A DNA stretch of 64,000 bases from Alteribacter keqinensis (GCF_003710255.1 NZ_RHIB01000003.1:62001-126000); one strand, 5' to 3'. Shown: positions 8,278-17,595, counted from the stretch's first letter. Notes: a model not told the origin generated them from the letters alone. A program made the numbers and translations.

Positions 8278-9291
8278 TTAAATTACCGGGCCAGTCGAAT
8301 CCCTGATAATAATATTTGAATCAATTAACGTTTCCTGGAAAGGTTCTGCGGGGTTATCCATTCTCCAGAAGAGCTGTTCTATCGCTCTTTTCCCGTACAA
8401 TGTAAGATCTACATTCATTGTTGTAGTTGTCGGTGTTGATATGCGTGAGAGCTGCCCGTTATCAAAGCTGCACACTGACGCATCTTTTGGAACACGTAAC
8501 CCTCTCGTTTGAAGGGAGGTAAGAATAAGAAATCCGTATCCGTCATTTGTACAGAACCAGGCAGTGGGTAATTCATTTATTTGGTTCAGTGCATTGTTAA
8601 TGGAATCACCATTTTCAGCTACGTCTGTTACCATAAGCTCTTTTTTAGCTTCAATATCATTATCTTTTAACGCAAGCAGGTATCCTTCCCAGCGTTCTAA
8701 GTAGCTTGGAGAATAATCAACATTTCCAACAAAACCGATATTCTGATGGCCTAGTTCGATAAGGTGGTGAACGGCCTTGTAAGCAGCAAAACGGTTGTTT
8801 ATTAAAATGGCATCCGCATGGTTGAAAGGGTGGTGGTGATCGATCATAACAGTCGGAATGCCAAGATCGATGATTTTATTAATATAGTCTGTGCTTATGT
8901 GCGAAAGCACGATGATTCCTGATACCGAGTTATTTTCCACATCTTCCGGCAGGACTAAATTGTCCCTCGTAACATCATCTATTGAATGAACGTGCAGGTT
9001 CATGCCTCTTTTTTTTACTTCCTTATCAATTGCAAGATAAATCTCTCCGAAAAAACTTTTCAAAGAGAATGCAAATTCAGAGGCAATTAATGCAATATTC
9101 CCGGCAGAGTGTCCACCGTTCGTATTCACTTTTGCACCTGAATAGCGATACCCCAGGCTCTTTGCCGTTTGTTGAATTTTCTTTCTGGTCGCTTCGCTGA
9201 CACCGGGCTTACCTGAAAGGGCTTGTGAAACCGAGTTCTTGGATATTTTTAATTTGTCAGCAATATCCTGCATTGTCACTCTCTTACCCAC
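8278..9291 (-). CDS. LacI/GalR-family repressor of the GH13/GH130 locus
   Basis: A 337-residue LacI-family protein: helix-turn-helix TMQDIADKLKISKNSVSQAL at about residues 6-25, then an effector domain with NNRFAAYKAVHHLIELGHQNIGFVG. The start is GTG at 9291 with GGAAGG upstream; an internal ATG six codons later is the alternative. It is divergent from the GH13 gene. The palindrome TTGTAACGTTACAA at 9365 lies between them, and versions occur in front of the DUF624 and second binding-protein genes. Autoregulation and control of the whole 9.5-17.6 kb block are inferred from that spread. The NS in place of the usual AT at the start of the recognition helix fits its different operator. Confidence 0.9.
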   Translation of the reverse strand: MGKRVTMQDIADKLKISKNSVSQALSGKPGVSEATRKKIQQTAKSLGYRYSGAKVNTNGGHSAGNIALIASEFAFSLKSFFGEIYLAIDKEVKKRGMNLHVHSIDDVTRDNLVLPEDVENNSVSGIIVLSHISTDYINKIIDLGIPTVMIDHHHPFNHADAILINNRFAAYKAVHHLIELGHQNIGFVGNVDYSPSYLERWEGYLLALKDNDIEAKKELMVTDVAENGDSINNALNQINELPTAWFCTNDGYGFLILTSLQTRGLRVPKDASVCSFDNGQLSRISTPTTTTMNVDLTLYGKRAIEQLFWRMDNPAEPFQETLIDSNIIIRDSTGPVI

Positions 9292-9364
9292 GTGATCACA
9301 CCTTCCGTCTTGTTTAAAGCTGCTCTATGTAGAGTGGTTTCATAATCTTTAATATCGTCCATTC

Positions 9365-9378
9365 TTGTAACGTTACAA
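9365..9378. promoter_or_regulatory. LacI-type operator TTGTAACGTTACAA in the divergent spacer
   Basis: Perfect 14-bp palindrome, 74 bp before the LacI start and 180 bp before the GH13 start. Confidence 0.75.
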
Positions 9379-9457
9379 ACATAATATATAATATTCCTTC
9401 AAATAAGTAAAATAAAATCGGTTATTGATAAACCTATGGAGTTGCAAAAGAAATCCG

Positions 9458-9501
9458 TTGACTAAATGTAATTATGATTGTAACATTATCTGTAATGTTA
9501 T
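9458..9501 (+). promoter_or_regulatory. Promoter of the GH13-DUF1861-GH130 operon with an imperfect operator
   Basis: TTGACT (9458-9463), 17-nt spacer, TAACAT (9481-9486). The inverted repeat TTGTAACATTA...TAATGTTA (9479-9501) overlaps the -10 and is related to the 9365 operator. Confidence 0.55.
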
Positions 9502-9558
9502 TCATGGATAAATTATCAGTTGGATTATACATACAGCAACTTGTAAAGGAGGCCTGTC

Positions 9559-11181
9559 ATGGAGGGAACGAATTGGTGGACAGGTGCGGTTTTTTACGAA
9601 ATATACATGCCTAGTTTTTGTGATGGGAATGGTGATGGCATTGGAGACTTTAAGGGTATTACGTCAAAGCTGGATTATTTAGCAGAATTAGGTGTGGATG
9701 CCATCTGGCTCACACCTTATTATGTCTCTCCCAAGGTGGATAATGGGTACGATATTGAAGATTATTACAACGTTGACCCTGATTATGGAACGATGAATGA
9801 TTTTGAAGATTTTATTACAAGAGCTCATGAAAAAGGACTTAAGGTAATCATAGACCTTGTGCTGAACCATACCTCCTCGGCACACAACTGGTTTTTGCAG
9901 TCCAAATCTTCAAAGAAAAACCCGAAGCGTGATTGGTATATTTGGAAAGATGGGACCGGAAGTGGCCCCCCGAACAATTGGGAATCGTTTTTTGGAGGCT
10001 CAGCCTGGGAGTACGATGAACAAACCGGACAATATTATTATCACGCTTTTGCTAAGGAACAGGCGGATTTAAACTGGTCTAACCCCGAAGTGAAACAAGC
10101 ACTGTTTGAGGTAATGAGATTCTGGCTTGAGAAAGGTATAGACGGATTTCGGTTGGATGTTATTAACTTTCTTACTGTTGACCGTACGTTTAGAAATAAC
10201 CCAAAAGATCAAAACGGGGAACAAATTCATCTATACGATAAAGACCAGGATGGCATTTTGGAAATCTTAAAAGAAATTAATTCATTTGTGAAGCAGTACG
10301 ACGATCGTTTTTTACTGGGGGAAGTAGGTTCTGAAGATTTAGCTGTATTAAATCAGTATCTGGAGCCTGGGCTGATGGATGCGGTATTTAATTTTAACTT
10401 AGGAAGTATGGCTGAATTAGACAGTGATGAACTCTTTTTGCAGTTGAAAAAAATGGATGAACAACTCGGCTCGAATGAACTTCCAACACTCTTTTTCAGC
10501 AGCCACGATATGTCACGCCATATCTCTCGTTTCGGACGACCTGAAGAAGTGATAGCTAAACTAATGAGTACACTTATTCTGACTGCTAAAGGAATACCGT
10601 TTATTTACTACGGGGATGAAATTGGAATCAGAGATTTCTGTGCCGGTGACATCACAGAAATGAAAGATATACAAGGGTTAACGGTCTATAAACTAGCACT
10701 GGAGGAAGGGAAAGGAGAGGAAGAAGCGCTTGAAAAAGCTAATCAAAGCAGTCGTGATAAATCAAGAACTCCCATGCTGTGGAATGATGAAAAGTATAGT
10801 GGCTTTTCAACATCTGATCCATGGATATCCTTATCACTGGAAAAAACCAAAAATGTAAGCGCTCAATTTTCGGACCCCTCTTCTCTTTTGTGCTATTACA
10901 AGTCGTTACTACAGTTGAGGAAGCAATTACCCGCATTAATGAATGGAAGCTATAAAAGGCTGAATAAAAAGGGCGATGTTATTTTCTATACAAAAGAAGC
11001 AAATAATCAGGAAGTTCATGTTGCACTAAACTTCAGCAGTGCACCCCAGTCCTTTTCAGACATAAAACTGTCAGAAGTTGAATTGGTTATCTCCAGCAAG
11101 AGGGACAAGCTGGACTCAGATAAGGGTGCTTTACTGAACCTGTTACCATTTGAAGCTTTAGTTTTTACTCAGAGAGGATGA
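9559..11181 (+). CDS. GH13 alpha-glucosidase-like enzyme, second copy
   Basis: A 540-residue cytosolic family-13 enzyme, clearly diverged from the one at 1617. It starts NWWTGAVFYEIYMPSF (instead of VVYQVYPRSF) and has its triad at D200 (GFRLDV), E255 (LGEVGS) and D317 (SSHD). AAAGGAGG precedes the ATG. It heads an operon with the DUF1861 and GH130 genes; its last bases overlap the next start (ATGA). Action on alpha-linked glucose in a mixed oligosaccharide is plausible given the GH130 partner. A glucosyl-transferring or phosphorylase-type GH13 activity cannot be excluded. Confidence 0.88.
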   Translation: MEGTNWWTGAVFYEIYMPSFCDGNGDGIGDFKGITSKLDYLAELGVDAIWLTPYYVSPKVDNGYDIEDYYNVDPDYGTMNDFEDFITRAHEKGLKVIIDLVLNHTSSAHNWFLQSKSSKKNPKRDWYIWKDGTGSGPPNNWESFFGGSAWEYDEQTGQYYYHAFAKEQADLNWSNPEVKQALFEVMRFWLEKGIDGFRLDVINFLTVDRTFRNNPKDQNGEQIHLYDKDQDGILEILKEINSFVKQYDDRFLLGEVGSEDLAVLNQYLEPGLMDAVFNFNLGSMAELDSDELFLQLKKMDEQLGSNELPTLFFSSHDMSRHISRFGRPEEVIAKLMSTLILTAKGIPFIYYGDEIGIRDFCAGDITEMKDIQGLTVYKLALEEGKGEEEALEKANQSSRDKSRTPMLWNDEKYSGFSTSDPWISLSLEKTKNVSAQFSDPSSLLCYYKSLLQLRKQLPALMNGSYKRLNKKGDVIFYTKEANNQEVHVALNFSSAPQSFSDIKLSEVELVISSKRDKLDSDKGALLNLLPFEALVFTQRG

Positions 11182-12131
11182 TTAGTGTGAAAGAGCTGGT
11201 GAAGAACGAAGTTAAGACTTGCAGGGATTTAGTAAAAGAGTATATAGGTGTCCCTCAGCCGGAAGCACCTGAAAAAATTCAGTTCTCAGGAGTCGAAGGT
11301 CGTGATGTCTATAATATTACCGCTCCATTCAAAGACGGTGAGGAATATGTTATTGCCGGCAGGGTGGAAGAGCGGGACAGTGAACATTCTGAAGTATATT
11401 TCTTTGTAAATCGTGGTGGGGAGTGGGTTCCGAGAAAAGGTGATCCTGTTTTTAAACTTCAAGACCCCTTCTTTACCAGGATACGAGGAGAACTTGTCCT
11501 TGGCGGGGTGGAAATTTTTCCTCACCCTGAAATTGAAAGTGCGCTGGGGTGGAGAACCGTCTTTTACAAAGGTAAAACGATTTCAAAATTGAAAAAGTTA
11601 ACCGTTGGTCCGGATGGGATGAAAGACCTTCGCCTTGTTGAATTAATGGATGGGAGCGTAGGGATTATGACGCGTCCACAGGGAGAAAAAGGAGGGAGAG
11701 GGGAAATTGGATTCGTAAAAGTCCCTTCCTTGGAGGACGTTTCTATTGAAGTCATAAATGATGCTCCGCTTTTGGAGGGGCAGTTCATTAAAGAGGAGTG
11801 GGGAGGAGCGAATGAAATTCACTTACTCTCAAACGGCCTGCTTGGTGTGTTGGGGCATATTGCCTGTTTCGATGAAGAGGAAAATCGTCATTACTATCCA
11901 ATGGTTTTTGCACTGAATCCCGATACGGGTGATTTCTCTGATATAAGGATTATTGCCCGGCGTTCTGATTTTCTTGAGGGAGATGCGAAACGCCCTGATT
12001 TAGCAGATGTGGTATTCAGCGGCGGTATTGTACGTAATGAAAACGGAACCGCTGATTTATATGCGGGAATTAGTGATGCCGAAGCACAACGAATAACAGT
12101 CCCAGATCCATTTTTAACTTTTGAAAAGTAA
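11178..12131 (+). CDS. DUF1861 family protein (five-bladed beta-propeller-like)
   Basis: A 317-residue cytosolic protein that I assign to DUF1861 by recognition. The family is thought to share the five-bladed propeller fold of GH43/GH130 enzymes. Short repeated motifs such as GRDVYNITAPF, LGGVEIFP, GWRTVFY and EEWGGANEIHLL fit propeller blades. The ATG overlaps the GH13 stop (ATGA), with GAGAGG before it. It lies between a GH13 and a GH130 gene, so it probably acts on the same sugar, but no catalytic activity can be claimed from sequence. Confidence 0.65.
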   Translation: MISVKELVKNEVKTCRDLVKEYIGVPQPEAPEKIQFSGVEGRDVYNITAPFKDGEEYVIAGRVEERDSEHSEVYFFVNRGGEWVPRKGDPVFKLQDPFFTRIRGELVLGGVEIFPHPEIESALGWRTVFYKGKTISKLKKLTVGPDGMKDLRLVELMDGSVGIMTRPQGEKGGRGEIGFVKVPSLEDVSIEVINDAPLLEGQFIKEEWGGANEIHLLSNGLLGVLGHIACFDEEENRHYYPMVFALNPDTGDFSDIRIIARRSDFLEGDAKRPDLADVVFSGGIVRNENGTADLYAGISDAEAQRITVPDPFLTFEK

Positions 12132-12143
12132 GGAGCCGTAAAT

Positions 12144-13235
12144 ATGAATGTTTATCGTTATGAGGAAAACCCGCTTGTGTCACCGGGAGATGTGACTGCA
12201 CACCGGGACGATTTTGAAGTCATTGGCGCATTTAATGCCGGTATTACAGAATATAATGGTGAAGTAATCATGCTGCTCAGGGTGGCAGAGAGACCAATCA
12301 GTAATGACCCTGCTATCGTTAAGGCCCCTGTATTAGACCCGGAAACCGGTGAGCTCACGGTAATGGAACTGAACAAAGAGGACCCTGCGTTTGATTTCTC
12401 GGACCCGAGAACCATTTCGAGAGCAGGTAATCCGGACAGCTTTGTTTATTTAACCTCCTTATCTTACCTGAGGATTGCCCGGAGTATAGATGGGCGTCAC
12501 TTTACGATTGATGACCAGCCGTTCATTTTTCCGTCGAATGAATTAGAGTCCTTTGGTATTGAAGACCCTCGCATAACGAAAATTGAAGATACTTATTATA
12601 TTTATTACAGTGCTGTTTCTCCTGTTGGTGTTGGAGAATCACTGGTGTCCACTAAAGACTGGGAGCATATTGAACACATGGGTATGATCTTTGCTCCTGA
12701 AAACAAAGATGTACTCATATTTCCTGAAAAAATTAATGGGAAATATTTTGCACTTCACAGGCCGGTGCCGAAAAGTACGGGTGCTCCGGAAATATGGATC
12801 GCTGAATCTGATAACCTTCGATACTGGGGGAATCACAAATATCTTATCGGTTTAAGAGAAGGTATGTGGGATAATGGAAGAATTGGCGGTGGTGCTGTAC
12901 CAATTAAGACAGAGGCAGGCTGGTTGGAGTTATACCACGGGGCTTCTTCTGACAACCGTTATTGTATGGGGGCGGTATTACTGGATTTAAACAACCCTGC
13001 CAAAGTGCTTGCCAGGTCAGAAAAGCCTATCCTGGAACCAGAAGCGGAATATGAGGTTAATGGTTTTTTTGGTAATGTTGTTTTCTCCTGTGGTGCTCTT
13101 GTGGAAGGCGATGTTGTGAAAATGTATTATGGTGCAGCGGATGATTCTATGGCGTGTGCTGAGCTGAGTCTGAAAGAAATCCTGAACTCACTTACTTGTG
13201 AAAAAGGAGTAAAGATACCAGGACTTATAAACTGA
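12144..13235 (+). CDS. GH130 beta-mannoside phosphorylase / mannosidase family protein
   Basis: A 363-residue protein of family GH130: RYEENPLVSPGDV near the start, FNAGITEYNGEVIMLLR, SFGIEDPRITKIEDTYYIYYSA, and the distal GFFGNVVFSCGALVEGDVVKMYYGAAD. Characterised members split beta-mannosidic bonds with phosphate to give mannose-1-phosphate, or hydrolyse beta-1,2-mannosides. No signal peptide, so it acts on imported sugar. It is 12 nt behind the DUF1861 gene with AAGGAG before the ATG. The acceptor sugar cannot be read from sequence. Pairing with a GH13 enzyme points to a heterooligosaccharide, which is inference. Confidence 0.87.
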   Translation: MNVYRYEENPLVSPGDVTAHRDDFEVIGAFNAGITEYNGEVIMLLRVAERPISNDPAIVKAPVLDPETGELTVMELNKEDPAFDFSDPRTISRAGNPDSFVYLTSLSYLRIARSIDGRHFTIDDQPFIFPSNELESFGIEDPRITKIEDTYYIYYSAVSPVGVGESLVSTKDWEHIEHMGMIFAPENKDVLIFPEKINGKYFALHRPVPKSTGAPEIWIAESDNLRYWGNHKYLIGLREGMWDNGRIGGGAVPIKTEAGWLELYHGASSDNRYCMGAVLLDLNNPAKVLARSEKPILEPEAEYEVNGFFGNVVFSCGALVEGDVVKMYYGAADDSMACAELSLKEILNSLTCEKGVKIPGLIN

Positions 13236-13258
13236 TTTTTTAAAAATAATGAGAAGAG

Positions 13259-13380
13259 GCTGGGACATAAAGAGAGTGGTTTAGCACATTAACTTAGCGG
13301 AGTATATTTCAGGAGCGGTTTAATTGTACCGCATTTTATTCGTTCGGATTCTCCCAGATTAAAACACTTCTGTCCCAGCC
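13259..13380. repeat. Long imperfect hairpin repeat, GGCTGGGACATAA...TGTCCCAGCC
   Basis: A ~120-bp element with complementary ends (GGCTGGGACA and TGTCCCAGCC) and internal GGAGCGGTTTAATTGTACCGC. A second copy at 59777-60015 shares both ends and the TATATTTCAGGAGCG core but is twice as long. No coding content. Confidence 0.75.
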
Positions 13381-13402
13381 ACTTTTCGCTTCTATACTCA
13401 GT

Positions 13403-13442
13403 GCCCCGGAGTTAGTTTGCACTAACTCCGGGGCATCTTTTT
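13403..13442 (+). terminator. Strong intrinsic terminator of the GH13-DUF1861-GH130 operon
   Basis: GCCCCGGAGTTAG pairs perfectly with CTAACTCCGGGGC, loop TTTGCA, followed by ATCTTTTTT. Confidence 0.88.
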
Positions 13443-13461
13443 TGTCAGGATCACGGAGGGG

Positions 13462-13477
13462 TTTGTAACGTTACAAA
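13462..13477. promoter_or_regulatory. LacI-type operator TTTGTAACGTTACAAA near the DUF624 3' end
   Basis: A perfect 16-bp palindrome identical at its core to the 9365 operator, but only 8 bp past the stop codon of the DUF624 gene and with no plus-strand gene after it. It could serve as a distant auxiliary operator. Confidence 0.6.
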
Positions 13478-13485
13478 ACCGCATC

Positions 13486-14064
13486 TTATTTTTGCTTTGA
13501 AAGGTAATTGTGGATGGTCAGAAAGTGGAGAGGGAGCATAACAAAGATAAAGAAAACCAGGGTAGGAAGAGAAATCAGCGTGAGCAGAGTCAGTGGGAAC
13601 AGGAGGAATATCGATTTCCAAAAATCCTTTTTTAAATAAAGAAAACAATATTTAAGGACGTTTTTAATTGAAGTGTCTTCATCTTGAATGAGAACTGAAA
13701 AAGCATACTGGCTGACTAATACCCAAGCTAAAAAACAATAGAAACATAACATTGCGTAGAAGTAGAACAAAAACCCTGCCTGTTGAAAAAAGAAGATAAA
13801 ATTACTTAGTAATACAACAGGGGGGACAGTAATAACGGTTCCTAAGATAATGGATTTCAGGAAGTATTGTTTTACCCCGGTGAACAAATGTCTTATCTTA
13901 CTATCCTCTCGTGATTGAATCTGATAAATAAAATATGAATACCCTGCAGTAGCCGGTCCTGCCGTGAGTATCGGTATAGATAATAATAACCAGATGACGC
14001 CGGCGACAAGAACTTTAAATAAATGATAAAAGTACTGCTTAAAGGAATGCCCTATGATGCTCAT
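13486..14064 (-). CDS. DUF624 (YesL-like) membrane protein
   Basis: A 192-residue protein with about five predicted membrane segments and the family start IGHSFKQYFYHLFKVLVAGVIWLLLSIPILTAGPATAG. DUF624 proteins recur next to binding-protein sugar transporters in Firmicutes; their role is unknown, with transport assistance or signalling suggested. Start ATG 14064 is chosen because AAAGGAG lies 9 nt upstream; in-frame ATGs at 14097 and 14100 lack this. It is divergent from the binding-protein gene at 14445. Confidence 0.85.
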   Translation of the reverse strand: MSIIGHSFKQYFYHLFKVLVAGVIWLLLSIPILTAGPATAGYSYFIYQIQSREDSKIRHLFTGVKQYFLKSIILGTVITVPPVVLLSNFIFFFQQAGFLFYFYAMLCFYCFLAWVLVSQYAFSVLIQDEDTSIKNVLKYCFLYLKKDFWKSIFLLFPLTLLTLISLPTLVFFIFVMLPLHFLTIHNYLSKQK

Positions 14065-14125
14065 GCTGATAGTCTCCTTTTCAATAATTAGTCCCATCAT
14101 ATCACCATGAAATATTTAATTGAAT

Positions 14126-14137
14126 AGTAACGTGACA
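14126..14137. promoter_or_regulatory. Imperfect LacI-type operator upstream of the DUF624 gene
   Basis: AGTAACGTGACA, two mismatches from the 14196 palindrome, placed about 60 bp before the DUF624 start. Confidence 0.45.
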
Positions 14138-14163
14138 TATTTTTTGAATTATTTAATTTTATG

Positions 14164-14207
14164 TTGACTAATTATAAGGATTCAATTAAAATCTAAGTAA
14201 CGTTACT
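14164..14207 (+). promoter_or_regulatory. Promoter and operator of the second binding-protein operon
   Basis: TTGACT (14164-14169), 17-nt spacer, TAAAAT (14187-14192), then AGTAACGTTACT (14196-14207) across the expected transcription start. The leader would be about 245 nt. Confidence 0.7.
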
Positions 14208-14330
14208 AATATAGTTACATGTAATTCTTCCTGTCGATAACTGATTCATTTCATCTCTCTCGAGAGATGGTAGGTAACAAATAGTCTTATCACATAAATT
14301 AAACATATATTGCTGAAAATGGGTTTTTAT

Positions 14331-14377
14331 TTTGTAACGTTACAAAAGAGGGTTTATGAATTTTGAAAGCGCTTGCT
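14331..14377. promoter_or_regulatory. Second operator plus cre-like site in the leader
   Basis: TTTGTAACGTTACAAA (14331-14346) repeats the local LacI palindrome. TGAAAGCGCTTGCT (14364-14377) resembles a CcpA catabolite-response element with two deviations at its 3' end. Confidence 0.6.
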
Positions 14378-14444
14378 GTTAGCGAGGTTATTTTAGTTTA
14401 GTGTACCGGAGTTTAAAAGTTCTAATAGAAATCGGGGGAATATC

Positions 14445-15710
14445 ATGATGAAGTCAAGCAGATGGTTAGGTTCACTTGGTTTGGTCTCTGCACTTACCGT
14501 TTTAGGAGCCTGTGGAGGACAAGGGGCAGATGGGAACAGCGAAGCAGAGGGTGAAGTAGCGGGGATTGACTTTGCAGCTTTTGGAGGGCCGGAAGAAGTT
14601 AGAGAACTGCAGGCTTTAGTTGATGAAGTCAATGATAATGCAGATGATTACCAAATTAATCTTATTACTATAGCCGATGACTATTATACAGCCATTCAGA
14701 CCAGGATTGCCGGTGGAAATGCTCCTGATATCTTTTACTTATCACAGGAATGGGTTGCTACTTATGCCGATTCTGACGTGCTGTTGGACATTACAGAGTT
14801 TGCAGAGAATGACCCCGACCTGGATCTCGATTCCTATTATGAAGCACCGTTGGAAACAGCTACATATGATGGACAACTCTATGGTCTTCCATGGGTGTCA
14901 CAGCCGGTCATAATGTACTATAATGTTGATTTATTTGATGAAGCCGGTGTTGAGTATCCGGATAATACGTGGGACTGGGATCAATTCCGGGAAGCTGCCA
15001 AGGAATTAACAAAAGATACAAATGATGATGGGCGTATCGATCAATGGGGTACAACGACTCACGGGTGGCCTCCAACACACCAATGGATTTGGACAATGGG
15101 TGGAGATGTTATTACCGAAGACGGTGAGGTTGTTTTAGACTCACCGGAATCTATAGAAGGTTTAGAGATCCTTAACAACATTCTTCACGATGATGAAATC
15201 ATCCCTGCAGCGAATACCATTGAACAGCAGGGTCTTGCGGAGATGTTTAAAGCCGGCCGCATCGGGATGTTCATGGGGGGAGCTGCAGATGACCTCGACC
15301 GGGTAGAAGGACTGAATGTTGAAGCCACTGTTGTTCCTCATGGAGAAGAGAGAGCCACGTTTAACTGGATTGCATCCATGGTTGCCAGCTCGAAAACAGA
15401 GGACCCTGAAACAGCCTACAAAGCTTTAAGAGATATGACAGAAGCAATTCACACATGGAAAATTGTTCCCCCGGACAGCCGTTTGGCCGATCAGATCCTG
15501 GATATTGAGCCTAGGAAGACCGAATCTGCTGTAGAAGCTATGAATGAGTCTATGGAATATGCCCGAGGATTTACAGGCCATCCTAAACAGCAGCAAATTG
15601 ATACTATATTATGGGACTCCCTTACGAGCCAGTTAATAGCCGGAAATGGTACACCGGAGGAATTAGCGAAAGAAACAGCTGAACAGTTAAGAGATTTATT
15701 GGAAGAATAA
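14445..15710 (+). CDS. ABC sugar-binding lipoprotein (family 1)
   Basis: A 421-residue extracellular binding protein. Signal peptide with lipobox LGAC, lipidated cysteine at residue 23, then an acidic linker. The body has DDYYTAIQTRIAGGNAPDIFYLSQEW and YGLPWVSQPVIMYYNVDLFDEAGVEYP, typical of oligosaccharide-binding proteins. GGGGGAA precedes tandem ATGs at 14445/14448. A hairpin and then two permease genes follow. It probably delivers the substrate of the GH13/GH130 enzymes; the ligand is not determinable here. Confidence 0.9.
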   Translation: MMKSSRWLGSLGLVSALTVLGACGGQGADGNSEAEGEVAGIDFAAFGGPEEVRELQALVDEVNDNADDYQINLITIADDYYTAIQTRIAGGNAPDIFYLSQEWVATYADSDVLLDITEFAENDPDLDLDSYYEAPLETATYDGQLYGLPWVSQPVIMYYNVDLFDEAGVEYPDNTWDWDQFREAAKELTKDTNDDGRIDQWGTTTHGWPPTHQWIWTMGGDVITEDGEVVLDSPESIEGLEILNNILHDDEIIPAANTIEQQGLAEMFKAGRIGMFMGGAADDLDRVEGLNVEATVVPHGEERATFNWIASMVASSKTEDPETAYKALRDMTEAIHTWKIVPPDSRLADQILDIEPRKTESAVEAMNESMEYARGFTGHPKQQQIDTILWDSLTSQLIAGNGTPEELAKETAEQLRDLLEE

Positions 15711-15721
15711 GGCCAATGGAG

Positions 15722-15755
15722 AAAGGATCAAAGTCCATGACTTTGATCCTTTTCC
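15722..15755 (+). terminator. Hairpin between binding-protein and permease genes
   Basis: AAAGGATCAAAG pairs with CTTTGATCCTTT. It probably attenuates transcription or protects the 3' end of the binding-protein message, as at 21747 and 37073. Confidence 0.7.
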
Positions 15756-15803
15756 ATACATAACAAAGCTTGTCATCAGATTTGGACTGGGAGCGTGTAT
15801 GTG

Positions 15804-16694
15804 ATGAAAATCAAAAATAACAAAGCTTTGAAAAGAAACTTGGAAGGGTACTTATTTATCTCCCCTTGGATATTTGGAATGCTACTCTTTACAGTTGGGC
15901 CTGTAATAGCATCCTTCTACATTAGTTTTACTGATTGGAATACTTTTCAATCTCCGAACTTTGTAGGGTTTAGCAATTATGCGGAGTTAAGTCAGGATCC
16001 TAAATTTTATCAGGCGTTAAAAGTAACCTTTACTTTTGCTGCATTCAGTGTCCCTTTAAACCTCGCCGGGGGATTGTTGGCTGCCATCTTATTAAATCAG
16101 AAAGTGAGAGGGATGAAAGTCTTCAGGACAATCTTTTACCTTCCTGCTGTGGTATCCGGGGTAGCTACCGCTTTACTTTGGAGATGGATTTTCAATTCGG
16201 ATGTTGGTCTTATTAATAGTGTATTAGCAAAGATAGGAATTGAAGGTCCGAACTGGCTGGGAGATCCAAGTTGGGTACTGCCTTCTTATATCATTATGAG
16301 CTTGTGGGGCTTTGGGAACGCGATGTTAATTTTCCTGGCTGCACTGCAGGATCTTCCGAAACAGCTTTATGAATCTGCAGACATTGATGGTGCAAGCCTG
16401 TTAAGGAAGTTTTGGCATATTACCTTACCACAGCTATCGCCTATTATTCTGTTTAACTTAATTATGGGTATTATTGCAGGCCTGAAGATATTTACAGAAG
16501 CTTACATTATCGGAGGAGCTCAGGATGCTGCCTTATTCTACATGCTTTATCTTTGGCAAAATGCCTTTCAATTTATGCAGATGGGCTACGCTTCAGCGAT
16601 GGCTTGGATATTCTTTGTCATCATATTGCTCATAACGTTAATAATCCTGAAATCTTCACCTCTTTGGGTGTATTACGAAGGGAAGAAGAAATAA
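15804..16694 (+). CDS. ABC sugar permease, MalF/UgpA type
   Basis: A membrane subunit of about 296 residues with six helices and the coupling loop ESADIDGASLLRKFWHITLP. Starts at 15795 (GTG), 15801 (GTG) and 15804 (ATG) are all in frame; CTGGGAG at 15787-15793 best fits 15801 or 15804. It is separated from the next permease by a single base. Confidence 0.9.
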   Translation: MKIKNNKALKRNLEGYLFISPWIFGMLLFTVGPVIASFYISFTDWNTFQSPNFVGFSNYAELSQDPKFYQALKVTFTFAAFSVPLNLAGGLLAAILLNQKVRGMKVFRTIFYLPAVVSGVATALLWRWIFNSDVGLINSVLAKIGIEGPNWLGDPSWVLPSYIIMSLWGFGNAMLIFLAALQDLPKQLYESADIDGASLLRKFWHITLPQLSPIILFNLIMGIIAGLKIFTEAYIIGGAQDAALFYMLYLWQNAFQFMQMGYASAMAWIFFVIILLITLIILKSSPLWVYYEGKKK

Positions 16695-16695
16695 T

Positions 16696-17595
16696 ATGAC
16701 ACAGCCTTCACATTCAAAACAAAAAAAGGATGCGTTTTCTTATAATCCAAAAAGCAAAGAAAAAAGAATCTCCCAGGCTTTAAAAACGGCTTTTACCTAT
16801 TTCCTGCTATGTTTAGGCGGCTTTATCTTTCTGGTACCGTTCTTTTGGATGCTGTCAACTTCGCTGAAAGATTCAAGCGTTATCTTTCAGTTTCCTCCTC
16901 AGTGGATACCGGATCCGATTGTCTGGGGGAACTATGTTGAAGCAATGACCTTTGCACCTTTCCACCTGTTCTTCCTTAATTCTTTAACCATTGCGGGGCT
17001 GTCCATGATTGGGGAAGTATTTACAGGAGCCTTGGTTGCTTATGGTTTTGCCAAACTGCAATTTAAAGGCCGGGATACGTTGTTTATCATTGTTTTGGCC
17101 ACAATGATGCTGCCTGGTGAAGTAACGATGATACCTGTATTTATTATGTTTGCTCATATTGGGTGGATAGACACCTATTTACCCCTGATTGTTCCTTCCT
17201 ACTTTGGAGGAGGCGCGTTCTTCATTTTTATGTTCAGACAGTTCTTTTTAGGTATTCCGAATGAATTGGAAGACGCTGCAAGAATTGATGGCTGTAACAC
17301 CTTTCAGATTTTCTACCGGATTGTACTCCCGTTATCCAAGCCTGCTCTTGCTGTAGTAGCCATCTTTTCATTTCATGGAAAGTGGAATGACTTCCTGGGA
17401 CCTCTGATTTATTTAAATACAATGGAGAAATTCACTGTTCAATTAGGATTGGCCATGTTCCAGGGAATGTTCCAGACAGAGTGGTCATTGCTCATGGCTG
17501 CTTCAATTGTAGCGTTATTGCCGGTACTTTTAATATTCTTTATGTTCCAGAAATATTTTATCGAGGGAATTAAGTTATCGGGGATAAAAGGATAA
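16696..17595 (+). CDS. ABC sugar permease, MalG/UgpE type
   Basis: A 299-residue permease with an unusually long charged N-terminal tail (about 30 residues, SKQKKDAFSYNPKSKEKR) before the first helix. It has six helices, the coupling loop LEDAARIDGCNTFQIFYRIVLP and the terminal IEGIKLSGIKG. It closes the operon, with a terminator at 17729. No ATPase gene is present. Confidence 0.9.
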   Translation: MTQPSHSKQKKDAFSYNPKSKEKRISQALKTAFTYFLLCLGGFIFLVPFFWMLSTSLKDSSVIFQFPPQWIPDPIVWGNYVEAMTFAPFHLFFLNSLTIAGLSMIGEVFTGALVAYGFAKLQFKGRDTLFIIVLATMMLPGEVTMIPVFIMFAHIGWIDTYLPLIVPSYFGGGAFFIFMFRQFFLGIPNELEDAARIDGCNTFQIFYRIVLPLSKPALAVVAIFSFHGKWNDFLGPLIYLNTMEKFTVQLGLAMFQGMFQTEWSLLMAASIVALLPVLLIFFMFQKYFIEGIKLSGIKG

